Below, one piece after another: positions 32,487-40,722 of a stretch of DNA of 52,031 nucleotides. The translations under genes and the position numbers were made by a program. Under the pieces are notes generated by a model. That model did not search any database and had not been told where the DNA came from. It saw only the letters and a program-made list of their open reading frames with translations. Source of the DNA: JAAYZQ01 sp034428935 (GTDB taxonomy: Bacteria; Chloroflexota; Anaerolineae; JAAYZQ01); the NCBI GenBank assembly GCA_034428935.1, contig DAOUHB010000138.1, positions 1 through 52,031 of the forward strand, given 5' to 3'. Position 1 is the first letter of the stretch; each line of letters starts with the position of its first letter.

Positions 32487-33909
32487 GACCATCGCCAAAA
32501 ACACAACGTCTCTTCTCGTGGCCGAGGGCATCTCCCAGGTGCTGCGGGTCGTCTACTTTGCCGTCCTGGTGCGCTACATCCAGGCCGAGGGGATGGGCAA
32601 GATCTCGACGGCCCAGGCCCTGGTGACGATCCTTTACGTGCTGGTCACCTTTGGCTTCGAGCAACTTATGGTCCGGGACGTCGCCGGGGCAAGGCAAAAG
32701 GCGGCCTCCTACGTTAGCAACGTCGCCTTCTTGCGGCTGTTCCTGTCGATCCTCTTTAGCCTGGGGCTCTGGGGACTGGTGCAAGCCTTTGGCTACCCGG
32801 CCGAGCTGTCGATCATCACCTACATCTATGGCTTTGCCTTCGTGGTCAAGGCCTTCACCGACGTTGGCCTGGCCGTCTATCAGGCCTTCGAGGTCATGGA
32901 GTACAACCTCCTGATCCGCGTGGTGCGGGACCTGGTCAATATCGGTTTGAGCCTGCTGGCCATTGCGCTGCAATACAGTCTCATCGTCATCGTCGGCGTC
33001 ACTGCCCTGGCCAATATAGTGGAGATGGTTCTGACCTTTGCGCTGCTGCGGCGCCGCGGGCTTCCCTTCCGGTTTCAGGTGGACCTGGGGCTGGCCAGGA
33101 GGTTGCTCATCATGGCCTTGCCCTTTGCCGTGGTGTCGGTCTATCCCCTGGCCCACTCGCAGCTCAACACGCTCATCCTGTCGGCCACCAGCACCATCGA
33201 GAACGTGGGCTGGTTCGCGTCGCCCAGCACACTCATCGGCATGGCCATGCTCATCCCGGCCGTCTTTATGCGGGCGGTCTTTCCCGTCTTCTCGCGCTAC
33301 TCCCAGCGGTCAGCGGGCGCCCTCCAGACCACCTACCAGAAGTCGTTCACCTACCTGTTGATCCTGGGGTTGGCAGTCTCCGTGGGCACGTTCCTGACGG
33401 CCGGCCGGCTCATTCCGCTGGTCTTTGGCGAAGGGTTCGAGGAATCGGTGCCGGTCCTCCAGATCCTGGCCTGGCAGCCCATCTTTGGCTTCGTGGGCCA
33501 CGTCAACGGCAACCTGCTGATTGCCACGGGCAGGGAAAAGTTCTTTATGGTGTCGGAAGGCCTTTTTGCCGGCCTGTACGCCCTGCTGGGCTTTACCCTG
33601 GTCCCCCTCATGGGGATCATCGGCGCGGCCATTGCCGTCGTGGCGCCCACGGCCGTCGGTTTCTTTTTCTATTCCATCTACTGCCACAGGGTCCTGGGGC
33701 TGGCGTTGCCCTGGAAGCGCATCCTGGCGGCAACCGTCGCCGCGCTGCTCATGGCAGTGGCGGTCTATTCCGCGTTGCAGCTCGGGGTGAACTTTTTCGC
33801 CATCGTGCTGCTCATCGCCCCGGCCATCTATGCCGCGGCCCTGGCGCTGCTGGGCGTCCTCTCGCGCGAGGACGTCTCGCTGCTCAAACAGGCGCTGAGA
33901 CTACACTAA
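32473..33909 (+). CDS. Wzx-type lipid-linked oligosaccharide flippase
   Basis: A 478-residue polysaccharide biosynthesis (MATE-like) membrane protein with 12-14 hydrophobic segments. Family segments include NTTSLLVAEGISQVLRVVYF in helix 1, GMGKISTAQ, and the intracellular GTFLTAGRLIPLVFGEGFEES. It flips the undecaprenyl-linked repeat unit to the outer face, feeding the Wzy-like polymerase and Wzz. ATG 32473 is chosen because homology begins there; upstream in-frame codons come from the repeat unit. Only a weak GGGA ribosome site is visible, so coupling to the preceding gene is likely. Confidence 0.92.
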   Translation: MSNVRTIAKNTTSLLVAEGISQVLRVVYFAVLVRYIQAEGMGKISTAQALVTILYVLVTFGFEQLMVRDVAGARQKAASYVSNVAFLRLFLSILFSLGLWGLVQAFGYPAELSIITYIYGFAFVVKAFTDVGLAVYQAFEVMEYNLLIRVVRDLVNIGLSLLAIALQYSLIVIVGVTALANIVEMVLTFALLRRRGLPFRFQVDLGLARRLLIMALPFAVVSVYPLAHSQLNTLILSATSTIENVGWFASPSTLIGMAMLIPAVFMRAVFPVFSRYSQRSAGALQTTYQKSFTYLLILGLAVSVGTFLTAGRLIPLVFGEGFEESVPVLQILAWQPIFGFVGHVNGNLLIATGREKFFMVSEGLFAGLYALLGFTLVPLMGIIGAAIAVVAPTAVGFFFYSIYCHRVLGLALPWKRILAATVAALLMAVAVYSALQLGVNFFAIVLLIAPAIYAAALALLGVLSREDVSLLKQALRLH

Positions 33910-33919
33910 TGGAGGATGC

Positions 33920-33967
33920 AAGGTCTTGAACGAAGTGAAAGGCAAGGTCTTGAACGAAGTGAAAGGA
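33920..33967 (+). repeat. 24-bp direct repeat, two tandem units between flippase and glycosyltransferase genes
   Basis: Units at 33920-33943 and 33944-33967. The second ends in AAAGGA, three bases before the GTG at 33971. A GGAGG motif just upstream (33911-33915) would also serve a TTG inside the first unit (33926), which would put VLNEVKGK-type residues at the N-terminus of the next protein. Confidence 0.95.
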
Positions 33968-33970
33968 ATC

Positions 33971-34981
33971 GTGAATGCCCAAGCCCCCAAAGTCTGGGCC
34001 ATCACCCTCAACTGGAACGGCAGGGAGGACACCCTTGCCTGTCTCGCCTCGCTGGAGGGGCTCGACTATCCCAACTATGACATCGTCGTGGTAGACAACG
34101 GCTCGACCGACGGCTCGGTGGCGGCCATTCGCCAGGCGTTTCCAGGCGTGAGCATTGTCGAGAACGGCGAAAACCTGGGATACGCAGATGGCTTTAACGC
34201 CGGGCTGCAGTTTGCCTACGAACGCGGCGGCGACTATTTTCTGATCCTCAACAACGACACGGTCATCGATCCCCAGGCCCTCACGGAATTGGTCCGGGTG
34301 GCGGAGGAGGACGAATCCATCGGGTTCGTGTCGGGCAAGGTCTACTGGCACAACAAGCCCAACACGCTCCAGACCGCCGGCCGGTTCAACGATCCCATGA
34401 TCCTGGCGGGCAGCCACGTCGGCGGCGGCGAGGTGGACCGCGGCCAGTACGACACCGTCACCGACTATGATTTCGTCGACGACGTTTACCTGCTGGTGCG
34501 CCGCGCGGTTTACGAGCGGGTAGGGGGCTACGATCCCAACTTTTTCCTCTATTTCGAGGAGACCGACTGGTGTGCCCGCGTGCGCCAGGCCGGCTTTCGC
34601 ATCGTCTACGCGCCCAAGGCCAAGATCTGGCACAAGGGCAACATCGGCGGTGGCAGCACCACCCTGAGCCCCGAGCGCCACTATTTCCTGACGCGAAACC
34701 AGGTCATCTTTGTGGCGCGCAACGCCTCCCCGGCCCACCTGCGGCGCTATCTCCTCTGGTCGCTACGGACCCAGGCCGTGGACGCCGCCCGCTACGTGAA
34801 GCACGGCTTCTTCAAGCACCCCATCGCCCGCCTTCGAGGCCTGGCCTCGGGCACGTGGTGGTGGTGGAAGAACCGCGACGCCGTGTCGCCCGGGGGAGCT
34901 AGCCGGGCCGGTGGGGCCGCGTCGGGAGCCTTGCAAGGCAAAGTCTTGAACGAAGTGAAAGGAGAGGCCTATGGCCCGTAA
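33971..34981 (+). CDS. Glycosyltransferase family 2, rhamnosyltransferase-like
   Basis: A 336-residue GT-A enzyme. Key motifs: VWAITLNWNGREDTLACL, the nucleotide-binding VVDNGSTDGSV, ENLGYADGFN, the metal-binding acidic motif in LILNNDT, and the acceptor-site LYFEETDWCARVRQAG. It adds one sugar to the lipid-linked repeat unit on the cytoplasmic side. Start is either GTG 33971 (repeat-derived AAAGGA, close spacing) or TTG 33926 inside the repeat. The C-terminal tail KVLNEVKGEAYGP is again encoded by a repeat unit and overlaps the next start by 11 bases. Confidence 0.9.
   Translation: MNAQAPKVWAITLNWNGREDTLACLASLEGLDYPNYDIVVVDNGSTDGSVAAIRQAFPGVSIVENGENLGYADGFNAGLQFAYERGGDYFLILNNDTVIDPQALTELVRVAEEDESIGFVSGKVYWHNKPNTLQTAGRFNDPMILAGSHVGGGEVDRGQYDTVTDYDFVDDVYLLVRRAVYERVGGYDPNFFLYFEETDWCARVRQAGFRIVYAPKAKIWHKGNIGGGSTTLSPERHYFLTRNQVIFVARNASPAHLRRYLLWSLRTQAVDAARYVKHGFFKHPIARLRGLASGTWWWWKNRDAVSPGGASRAGGAASGALQGKVLNEVKGEAYGP
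34940..34963 (+). repeat. 24-bp direct repeat, single unit supplying the ribosome site of the next gene
   Basis: Ends in AAAGGA followed by G, giving AAAGGAG some seven bases before ATG 34971. It also encodes the C-terminal residues of the upstream glycosyltransferase. Confidence 0.95.
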
Positions 34982-36194
34982 CGGCGCGTACCGGGACGAC
35001 AACCACGGCAAAGACGTCCTCTACATCGGCGGGTCGGACCTGGTACGCTCTCCAAACCACCGCGCCCATCACTTTATCCGCTTCCTGGAACAGCATGCCA
35101 GGCGGGTCGACGTCGTGTCGCTGCGGCCGTTCTACGCCGGGCCCTACCCGGCCAGCCCCCTTTCCAAGCTGCGGCGGGGAATCAGCACCTACACGGCCGA
35201 GCCGGTGAACGTGACCGACACCCGGGTGGGCACCGAGTTCCAGGTTCACAAGCTCCCCAACCGCATGGATCCGCTGCTGCAGGACGTGTGGGCCTACTTT
35301 CACCTGGGCGAGCTGGCCCGCCGCCACTATGACGTGGGGATCTTTGGCAATCCCGATAACGCCATCCTGGCCTGGATGCTCAAGAAGCGGGGCATCGTCG
35401 ACAGCCTGGTGTACGACGATTGGGATTATTTCGCCGGCTTTGATCGGCCGCTCTATTGGCGCCTGCCCATGGCCTGGCGCGAGCGGTTCTCGGTGTCCAT
35501 CGCCGACAGGGTCATCTCGGTTGGCAGCCTCCTCGCCGAGTTGCGGCAGGAGCAGGGAGCCAGGGAGACGTTCGTCGTGCCCAACGGGGTCAACTACCAG
35601 GTCTTTGCCCGGGCCCAGGAAAAAAAGCCGCATCCGCCCACGCTGATCTATACCGGGTCCATTGAGGAATGGGCTGGGCTGGACGTCTCGCTGGAGGGGT
35701 TTGCCCGGGTGCGGGCCGAGATCCCCGCGGCTCGGTTCCTTATCATCGGCCCGAACCAGAACGAGTACGGCCATGCCCTCCGGAAGCAGGCGGACCGGCT
35801 GGGCCTGGGCGACAGTGTCTGTTTCCTGGGATACCGGCCCTACGAAGAGCTCCCGGAGTTCCTGGCCGAGGCGGATATTGGCGTCGCCCTCTTCTGGCCA
35901 ACGGACCAGATGAAGTACGCCTTCCACCTGAAGGTGGTGGAATACATGGCCGCCGGGCTGGCCGTCGTGGGCACTCGCGTCGGCGAGACAGAGAGGATCA
36001 TCCTCCAGGCCGGCGCCGGCCGCGCAGTGGGCTTTTCGGCCGAGGCCTTTGCCGGGGCCGTCCTGGAGATGTTCCGCGATGAGCGCGCCCTGGCAGAGTA
36101 CGGGGCCCGGGGCATCGAGTTCGCGAGGCCCTACGACTGGAACCTGGTATTTTCCGATCTGCACGAGATCATTGGCTTGAGGAACGGACGATGA
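34971..36194 (+). CDS. Glycosyltransferase family 4-like (first of four)
   Basis: A 407-residue GT-B protein. N-terminal acceptor domain with VLYIGGSDLVRSPNHRAHHF, hinge near VVPNGVN, and C-terminal donor domain TLIYTGSIEEWAGLDVSLEG with FHLKVVEYMAAGLAVVGT, which carries the conserved Glu contacting the nucleotide sugar. It acts on the cytoplasmic face in repeat-unit assembly. Its Shine-Dalgarno is provided by the preceding 24-bp repeat, and the stop overlaps the next gene by ATGA. Donor and linkage unknown. Confidence 0.88.
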   Translation: MARNGAYRDDNHGKDVLYIGGSDLVRSPNHRAHHFIRFLEQHARRVDVVSLRPFYAGPYPASPLSKLRRGISTYTAEPVNVTDTRVGTEFQVHKLPNRMDPLLQDVWAYFHLGELARRHYDVGIFGNPDNAILAWMLKKRGIVDSLVYDDWDYFAGFDRPLYWRLPMAWRERFSVSIADRVISVGSLLAELRQEQGARETFVVPNGVNYQVFARAQEKKPHPPTLIYTGSIEEWAGLDVSLEGFARVRAEIPAARFLIIGPNQNEYGHALRKQADRLGLGDSVCFLGYRPYEELPEFLAEADIGVALFWPTDQMKYAFHLKVVEYMAAGLAVVGTRVGETERIILQAGAGRAVGFSAEAFAGAVLEMFRDERALAEYGARGIEFARPYDWNLVFSDLHEIIGLRNGR

Positions 36195-37435
36195 CGAAGG
36201 AAATGGCCAACCTGCACGTCGGCCTCGTCGCTGCGGCCGACATCGAATCGATGCTGGACCTCGCCAATGTGCTGCACGAAGCGGGCGTAAAGGTCTCCCT
36301 CTACCTCTCTTTCGCCAGGGCGGCCCGGCTGGTTGCGGTCCCGACGGGGGAGGATACGGGGCCCCAGGCCGAAGGAGAGGTTGCGGAACGCTTCTACCAG
36401 CGCAACCTCGTACCCCGGGAGTGCCGGATCCGCCTGATTCACTACCCGCGCCTGCGGGACCCGCGCTCGCTGGGCGTCATGCGCCGCGCCATCGGTACCA
36501 TGCGCGCCGACGGGGTAACCCTGGTGCACATCAGCATCGGCCCCACCGAGTTCTGGCTGGCCGTCCTGGCCAACCTTGTCCGCGACCTGCCGGTGGTGAC
36601 CACCTATGCCCAGCCCAAGCCCAACGTGGGCGAAACCCGGCCGCCCTGGCTGGACATGGCCATCAACCGCCTGATGGCCCGCGGCGCCGACATGCTGGTG
36701 GTGACCTTGCAGAGCATGGTACCCTACATTCAGAAGGCCTATGGCATCCCACCCGAGCACACGGCCTATGTTCCCCTCTGCCCCCGGGTCACCGCCGTTC
36801 GCTGGGCAGACCCCACGGGCCGGTCGGCCGAGCCGGTGCCCGAGGAGCCGGGCACGGTCCTCTTTTTCGGCGGCGCCCGCCGGCACAAGGGTCTGGAGTA
36901 CCTTGTCCGCGCCCAGCCCATGGTGAACCGCGAAGTTCCCGACGCCCGGTTTCTCATCGCCTCCCATGGCAGCGACCTGGACCGCTGCCTGGCAATGATC
37001 GAGCAGCCGGAGCGGTTCGAGGTCCATCGCGGTTTCGTGCCCGGCGACCAGATGCCCGCCTTTTACCAACGTGCCAGCGTGGTGGCCCTGCCCTATATTT
37101 CGGCCGGGCCGAGCGGCGTCCTCCTGGACGCTTATGGCTTTGGCAAGCCGGTCGTCGCCTCCGAGGTCGGAGGCCTGCCCGAGTACGTACAGGACGGTAC
37201 CACGGGCATCCTCGTGCCGCCGGGCGACGAGCGAGAGCTGGCAGCCGGCATCATCCACCTGCTATCGGACGACGAGCTGCGGCGCCGCATGGGCGACAAT
37301 GCCAGGCGCTGGATCGCCGAATTAAAGCAGTCCATCGCAGAGCGCTGGTTGGAGGTCTACGAGCAGGCCATGTCCTTCCGACCGCCGGCAGCGCCTCGGC
37401 CACAACCCAATCCTTTGGAGGAAACGAACCCATGA
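36191..37435 (+). CDS. Glycosyltransferase family 4 (second of four)
   Basis: A 414-residue GT-B enzyme. The C-terminal Rossmann domain starts at TVLFFGGARRHKGLEYLVRA, with the donor-binding region YISAGPSGVLLDAYGFGKPV and VASEVGGLPEYVQDGTTGIL, a textbook GT4 pattern. The N-terminal half carries LHVGLVAAADIESMLDLANV. It starts and ends with four-base ATGA overlaps with its neighbours. The last 25 residues are Pro-rich and probably disordered. Substrate not predictable. Confidence 0.9.
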   Translation: MTKEMANLHVGLVAAADIESMLDLANVLHEAGVKVSLYLSFARAARLVAVPTGEDTGPQAEGEVAERFYQRNLVPRECRIRLIHYPRLRDPRSLGVMRRAIGTMRADGVTLVHISIGPTEFWLAVLANLVRDLPVVTTYAQPKPNVGETRPPWLDMAINRLMARGADMLVVTLQSMVPYIQKAYGIPPEHTAYVPLCPRVTAVRWADPTGRSAEPVPEEPGTVLFFGGARRHKGLEYLVRAQPMVNREVPDARFLIASHGSDLDRCLAMIEQPERFEVHRGFVPGDQMPAFYQRASVVALPYISAGPSGVLLDAYGFGKPVVASEVGGLPEYVQDGTTGILVPPGDERELAAGIIHLLSDDELRRRMGDNARRWIAELKQSIAERWLEVYEQAMSFRPPAAPRPQPNPLEETNP

Positions 37436-38538
37436 CGGACACCAGACGCGCCGGCCAGGCCGGCAGCCCAATCCCTTCCGGCAACAATGGCCGCGGGCAA
37501 CACGCCCCTCGCCTGGCCATCGTGGGCTGCGGCGCCATTGCCGAGCAGTATTACCTGCCGGCCCTCGCGCGGCGCCCGGACGTGCTGGCCAACATGATCC
37601 TGGTGGATCGCGATGCCGCCCGGGCCGAATTCCTGGCGAGCAAGTTTGGCGTGCAGAGAACCGGCACCGACTATCGCGAGGTCATCCCCCACGTCGACGG
37701 CGCCATCCTTGCCGTGCCGACGCACCTTCACCATCCCATCGCCATGCAGTTCCTGGCAGAGGGCATCCACGTCTATTCCGAGAAACCCCTGGCCGAAAAC
37801 GCGATCAAGGCCAGGGAGATGGTCGAACTGGCCGAGGAGCGGGGCCTGATCCTGGCCGCGAACTACCAGCGGCGGCTATTTCCCCCCCTCGTCAAGGTCA
37901 AGGAGCTGCTGGACGACGGCACCCTGGGCGAGCTCCGCTCCATCCGCTACCTGGTGGGCGAGCTTTTCGATTGGGAGGCCGTCACCGGCTTTCGCTTCAA
38001 TCAGGGGACCTCGTCGGGCGGCGTGCTGCGCGACCGGGGCGCCCACGTCATGTACGTCCTCTCCTGGTGGCTGGGCGGCAAGCCCGCCCTGGTCTCGTCG
38101 CAGAACGACTCCTTTGGCGGGCCGGAAGCCGTGGCCGACGTGCATTTTCAGCACAAGAGCTGCAGCGGAGAGGTCAAGTTGAGCTGGCTCAGCAAGTTCA
38201 CACCCCGCTTCGAGGTAGTGGGCGACAAAGCGCGCGTCGAGGGTGGTATCTATGACACCGACAGCGTCCTGCTGACGACGAGCGGTGGCCAGAAAAAGCG
38301 GCTGAAGTTGCCCCCAACGCCCCGCACCTATCTCGAGATTGCCTACGGCATGGTCGGCAATTTCATCGACGCCATCGAAGGCAGCGCGCGGCCGCTGGTC
38401 TCTGGCCGCGACGCCCTGCCCTCCATCGAGTTCATCGACGACTGCTACCGGGCCGCCACCCGCTTTGACATGCCCTGGTACGAGGTCCTGGAGACCCCCG
38501 CCGCCGTGCCTGCCCTGGAGGTGACCCATGGCCGCTAG
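37432..38538 (+). CDS. Gfo/Idh/MocA-family oxidoreductase (second copy)
   Basis: A 368-residue NAD(P)-dependent oxidoreductase with VGCGAIAE (31-38) and the signature SEKPLAEN (E117-K118-P119). An extra 25-residue polar N-terminus precedes the Rossmann fold. The second domain contains GGVLRDRGAHVMYVLSWWLG, with the catalytic-site His. ATG 37432 follows GGAGG and overlaps the preceding stop (ATGA). With the second aminotransferase and second acyltransferase it could form another amino-sugar route; it could instead oxidise an unrelated sugar. The next gene overlaps by 11 bases. Confidence 0.88.
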   Translation: MTDTRRAGQAGSPIPSGNNGRGQHAPRLAIVGCGAIAEQYYLPALARRPDVLANMILVDRDAARAEFLASKFGVQRTGTDYREVIPHVDGAILAVPTHLHHPIAMQFLAEGIHVYSEKPLAENAIKAREMVELAEERGLILAANYQRRLFPPLVKVKELLDDGTLGELRSIRYLVGELFDWEAVTGFRFNQGTSSGGVLRDRGAHVMYVLSWWLGGKPALVSSQNDSFGGPEAVADVHFQHKSCSGEVKLSWLSKFTPRFEVVGDKARVEGGIYDTDSVLLTTSGGQKKRLKLPPTPRTYLEIAYGMVGNFIDAIEGSARPLVSGRDALPSIEFIDDCYRAATRFDMPWYEVLETPAAVPALEVTHGR

Positions 38539-39730
38539 AGAGACTTTTCTCATCACAGGCGCCAATGGCTTTATCGGCGGCTGGCTCGCCGAGACGCTCC
38601 ATTTGCGCGATGGCGTGCCGGTCCGCGCCGGGATGCGCAGTTGGTCCAAGGCCGTCCGGTTGGCGAGGTTCGGGCTGGAGCCGGTCCTCCTCGATGTCAT
38701 GAAGCCCGAGCAGATCGACGCCGCCATGGCCGGCGACGAGTCCGCCGATCCGGGTGCGCTGCGGGTGATCCACACCGCCTACAGCTCTCCGCGGGTCACC
38801 ATCGAGGGCACCCGCAACATGTTGGCGGGCGCCCTGCGGGCGGGCGTGGGCCGTTTCGTCTACATCAGCTCCGCCGATGTATACGGCACGCCCCGGGGCA
38901 AGGTCGACGAGACCTACCCCCTGACGCCGACAGGCATCGAATACGCCGACTCGAAAATCGAGGCCGAGCGGTTGTGCTGGGAATATGTCGAGAAGGGGCT
39001 GCCCGTGACGGTCCTCCGGCCGAGCATCGTCTACGGTCCCTTTAGCCGCACGTGGACTGTCGAGATGGCGGCCAAGCTCCAGTCGGGTAACTGGGGCGTT
39101 TTCGAAGGCTATGGCCAGGGCATCTGCAACCTGTTGTACGTCTCTGACCTGGTGGAAGGCCTCCTCCTGGCCGCTCGACACCCGGCGGCCGTCGGCCAGG
39201 CCTTTAACCTGAGCGGCCCGGAGACCATCACCTGGAACGAGTACTTTGCAAGGTTCAACGCGGCCATGGGGCTACCCCCCCTGCGCAAGATCGAGCCCAA
39301 CAGGACGCGCCTGCGGGCCACGCTCATGAGTCCAGTGCGCAGCGCTGCCCGGCTGGCCAAGAAGCGCTATGAAAAGCCATTGCGGCGGCTGGCGAGCAAA
39401 TTCAGGCCCGCCAAGGAAGCCATGCTGTCGGCCGAAAAGTCTATCCGCGGCACGCCGAGCCTCGAGGACCTGGGGCTCTACAACCGCGATGCCCTGTACG
39501 TGACCCAGAAGGCCCAGGAATTGCTGGGTTACCGGCCGCGCTTTGGCGTCGATGCCGGGTTGGAGTTCACGGCCGCCTGGCTTAGAAACGTCGGCCTGGT
39601 GGAGTGGGACGAGGTCCAACCGGGCGGCCTGGTGCGGCGAAACGGGGACGGCCGGCGAGACAGAGACCGCGCCACGGATCCCACCGGCGGCAACGGAGAC
39701 CGCGTATTTTCGATGGGAGAGCCGAGGTGA
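38528..39730 (+). CDS. NAD-dependent nucleotide-sugar epimerase/dehydratase (extended SDR)
   Basis: A 400-residue extended short-chain dehydrogenase with the NAD motif TGANGFIGG (10-18), the catalytic Ser in YISSADVYG and the Tyr-Lys pair YADSK (Y139, K143). PSIVYGPFSR and the later NLLYVSDLVEGLLL are typical of UDP-glucose 4-epimerase-like proteins. A basic insertion about 285-330 (RSAARLAKKRYEKPLRRLAS) is unusual, and the last 35 residues are disordered. It probably interconverts sugar nucleotides for the repeat unit. The stop overlaps the next GTG as GTGA. Confidence 0.88.
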   Translation: MAARETFLITGANGFIGGWLAETLHLRDGVPVRAGMRSWSKAVRLARFGLEPVLLDVMKPEQIDAAMAGDESADPGALRVIHTAYSSPRVTIEGTRNMLAGALRAGVGRFVYISSADVYGTPRGKVDETYPLTPTGIEYADSKIEAERLCWEYVEKGLPVTVLRPSIVYGPFSRTWTVEMAAKLQSGNWGVFEGYGQGICNLLYVSDLVEGLLLAARHPAAVGQAFNLSGPETITWNEYFARFNAAMGLPPLRKIEPNRTRLRATLMSPVRSAARLAKKRYEKPLRRLASKFRPAKEAMLSAEKSIRGTPSLEDLGLYNRDALYVTQKAQELLGYRPRFGVDAGLEFTAAWLRNVGLVEWDEVQPGGLVRRNGDGRRDRDRATDPTGGNGDRVFSMGEPR

Positions 39731-40722
39731 AAAAGACGAGCTTTATCGCCTGGGTGCGCTACGACCGGAGACCGGACCTCCTGGCCGAGCGGTTTGGCAC
39801 AAAGCCCCACTATATCGTCGTAGGGCAACAGGGCAAGCTGTGGCAGGCGCCCCTGCGCTACCCCATCCAGGCGTGGAAGACGTGGCGCTTGCTGCGCCGC
39901 GAGCGGCCCGACGTGGTCTATGTGCAGAATCCGCCCATCTTTGCCGTCCTGGTCGTCTACCTGTACGCCAGGCTGCACGGCGCGCAATACATCATCGATT
40001 CCCACACCAGCGCCTTTATCGCGCCCCGGTGGCGCTGGGCGCTGGGGCTGCTGCGGCGCCTGGCCCGCGGCGCTCTGACCGTCATCGTTCACAACAAGGC
40101 CCAGGCTGACATCGTCAAGCAATGGGGGGTCCCTTACGTGGTCATCGGCTTTCTGGCCGGCGACTACCCGCCCGGCTCGCCCTACCCGCTCAAGGAGGCC
40201 GGCAACGGGAATCACGAGCCCTTCCACGTGGCGGTCATCAGCACCTACGAGCTGGACGAGCCTCTGGACGTGGTCTTTGAAGCGGCGCGGCAGATGCCCG
40301 ACGTCAGCTTTTACGTCACCGGCGACTCCCGGCGCATTACCCCGGACCTCCTGGCGCTGAAACCGGACAACTGCCACCTGACCGGCTTTGTACCTTACGA
40401 TCAGTACATCGGGCTGCTGCGCCAGGCCGGGACCATCATCGACCTCACCACCCGCAACCATACCCTGCTCATGGGCGGCTTCGAGGCCGTCTCCCTGGGC
40501 ACACCGCTGATCACCTCCGACTGGCCCATCCTGCGGCAGTACTTTTCCAGGGGCACGGTCCACATTCCCAACAGCGCGGAGGGTGTTTGCCAGGGGGTGC
40601 GCTACGCGCAGCAGCACGAAGCGACGCTGCGCAAGGAGATGGCGGCCCTGAAGGCCGCCCTGGACGCCGAGTGGCAGGTCAAATCCGCCGAACTCTGGGA
40701 GCTGATACACGATGAACAATAA
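39727..40722 (+). CDS. Glycosyltransferase family 4-like (third of four)
   Basis: A 331-residue GT-B-like protein beginning MKKTSFIAWVRYDRR at GTG 39727, chosen for its GTGA overlap with the epimerase and a GGGAGAG site. The first half has RPDVVYVQNPPIFAVLVVYL and YIIDSHTSAFIAP, a membrane-associated acceptor region seen in EPS transferases. The donor domain ends with HTLLMGGFEAVSLGTPLITS. It is shorter than its neighbours and lacks the usual E-x7-E form. An 11-base overlap connects it to the next transferase. Confidence 0.82.
   Translation: MKKTSFIAWVRYDRRPDLLAERFGTKPHYIVVGQQGKLWQAPLRYPIQAWKTWRLLRRERPDVVYVQNPPIFAVLVVYLYARLHGAQYIIDSHTSAFIAPRWRWALGLLRRLARGALTVIVHNKAQADIVKQWGVPYVVIGFLAGDYPPGSPYPLKEAGNGNHEPFHVAVISTYELDEPLDVVFEAARQMPDVSFYVTGDSRRITPDLLALKPDNCHLTGFVPYDQYIGLLRQAGTIIDLTTRNHTLLMGGFEAVSLGTPLITSDWPILRQYFSRGTVHIPNSAEGVCQGVRYAQQHEATLRKEMAALKAALDAEWQVKSAELWELIHDEQ

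Noticed and set aside
36421..37431. Long N-terminal extension of the second Gfo/Idh gene
   Set aside because: The upstream part of that frame lies inside the glycosyltransferase gene and has no domain; a good GGAGG site and an ATGA overlap mark the true start at 37432.
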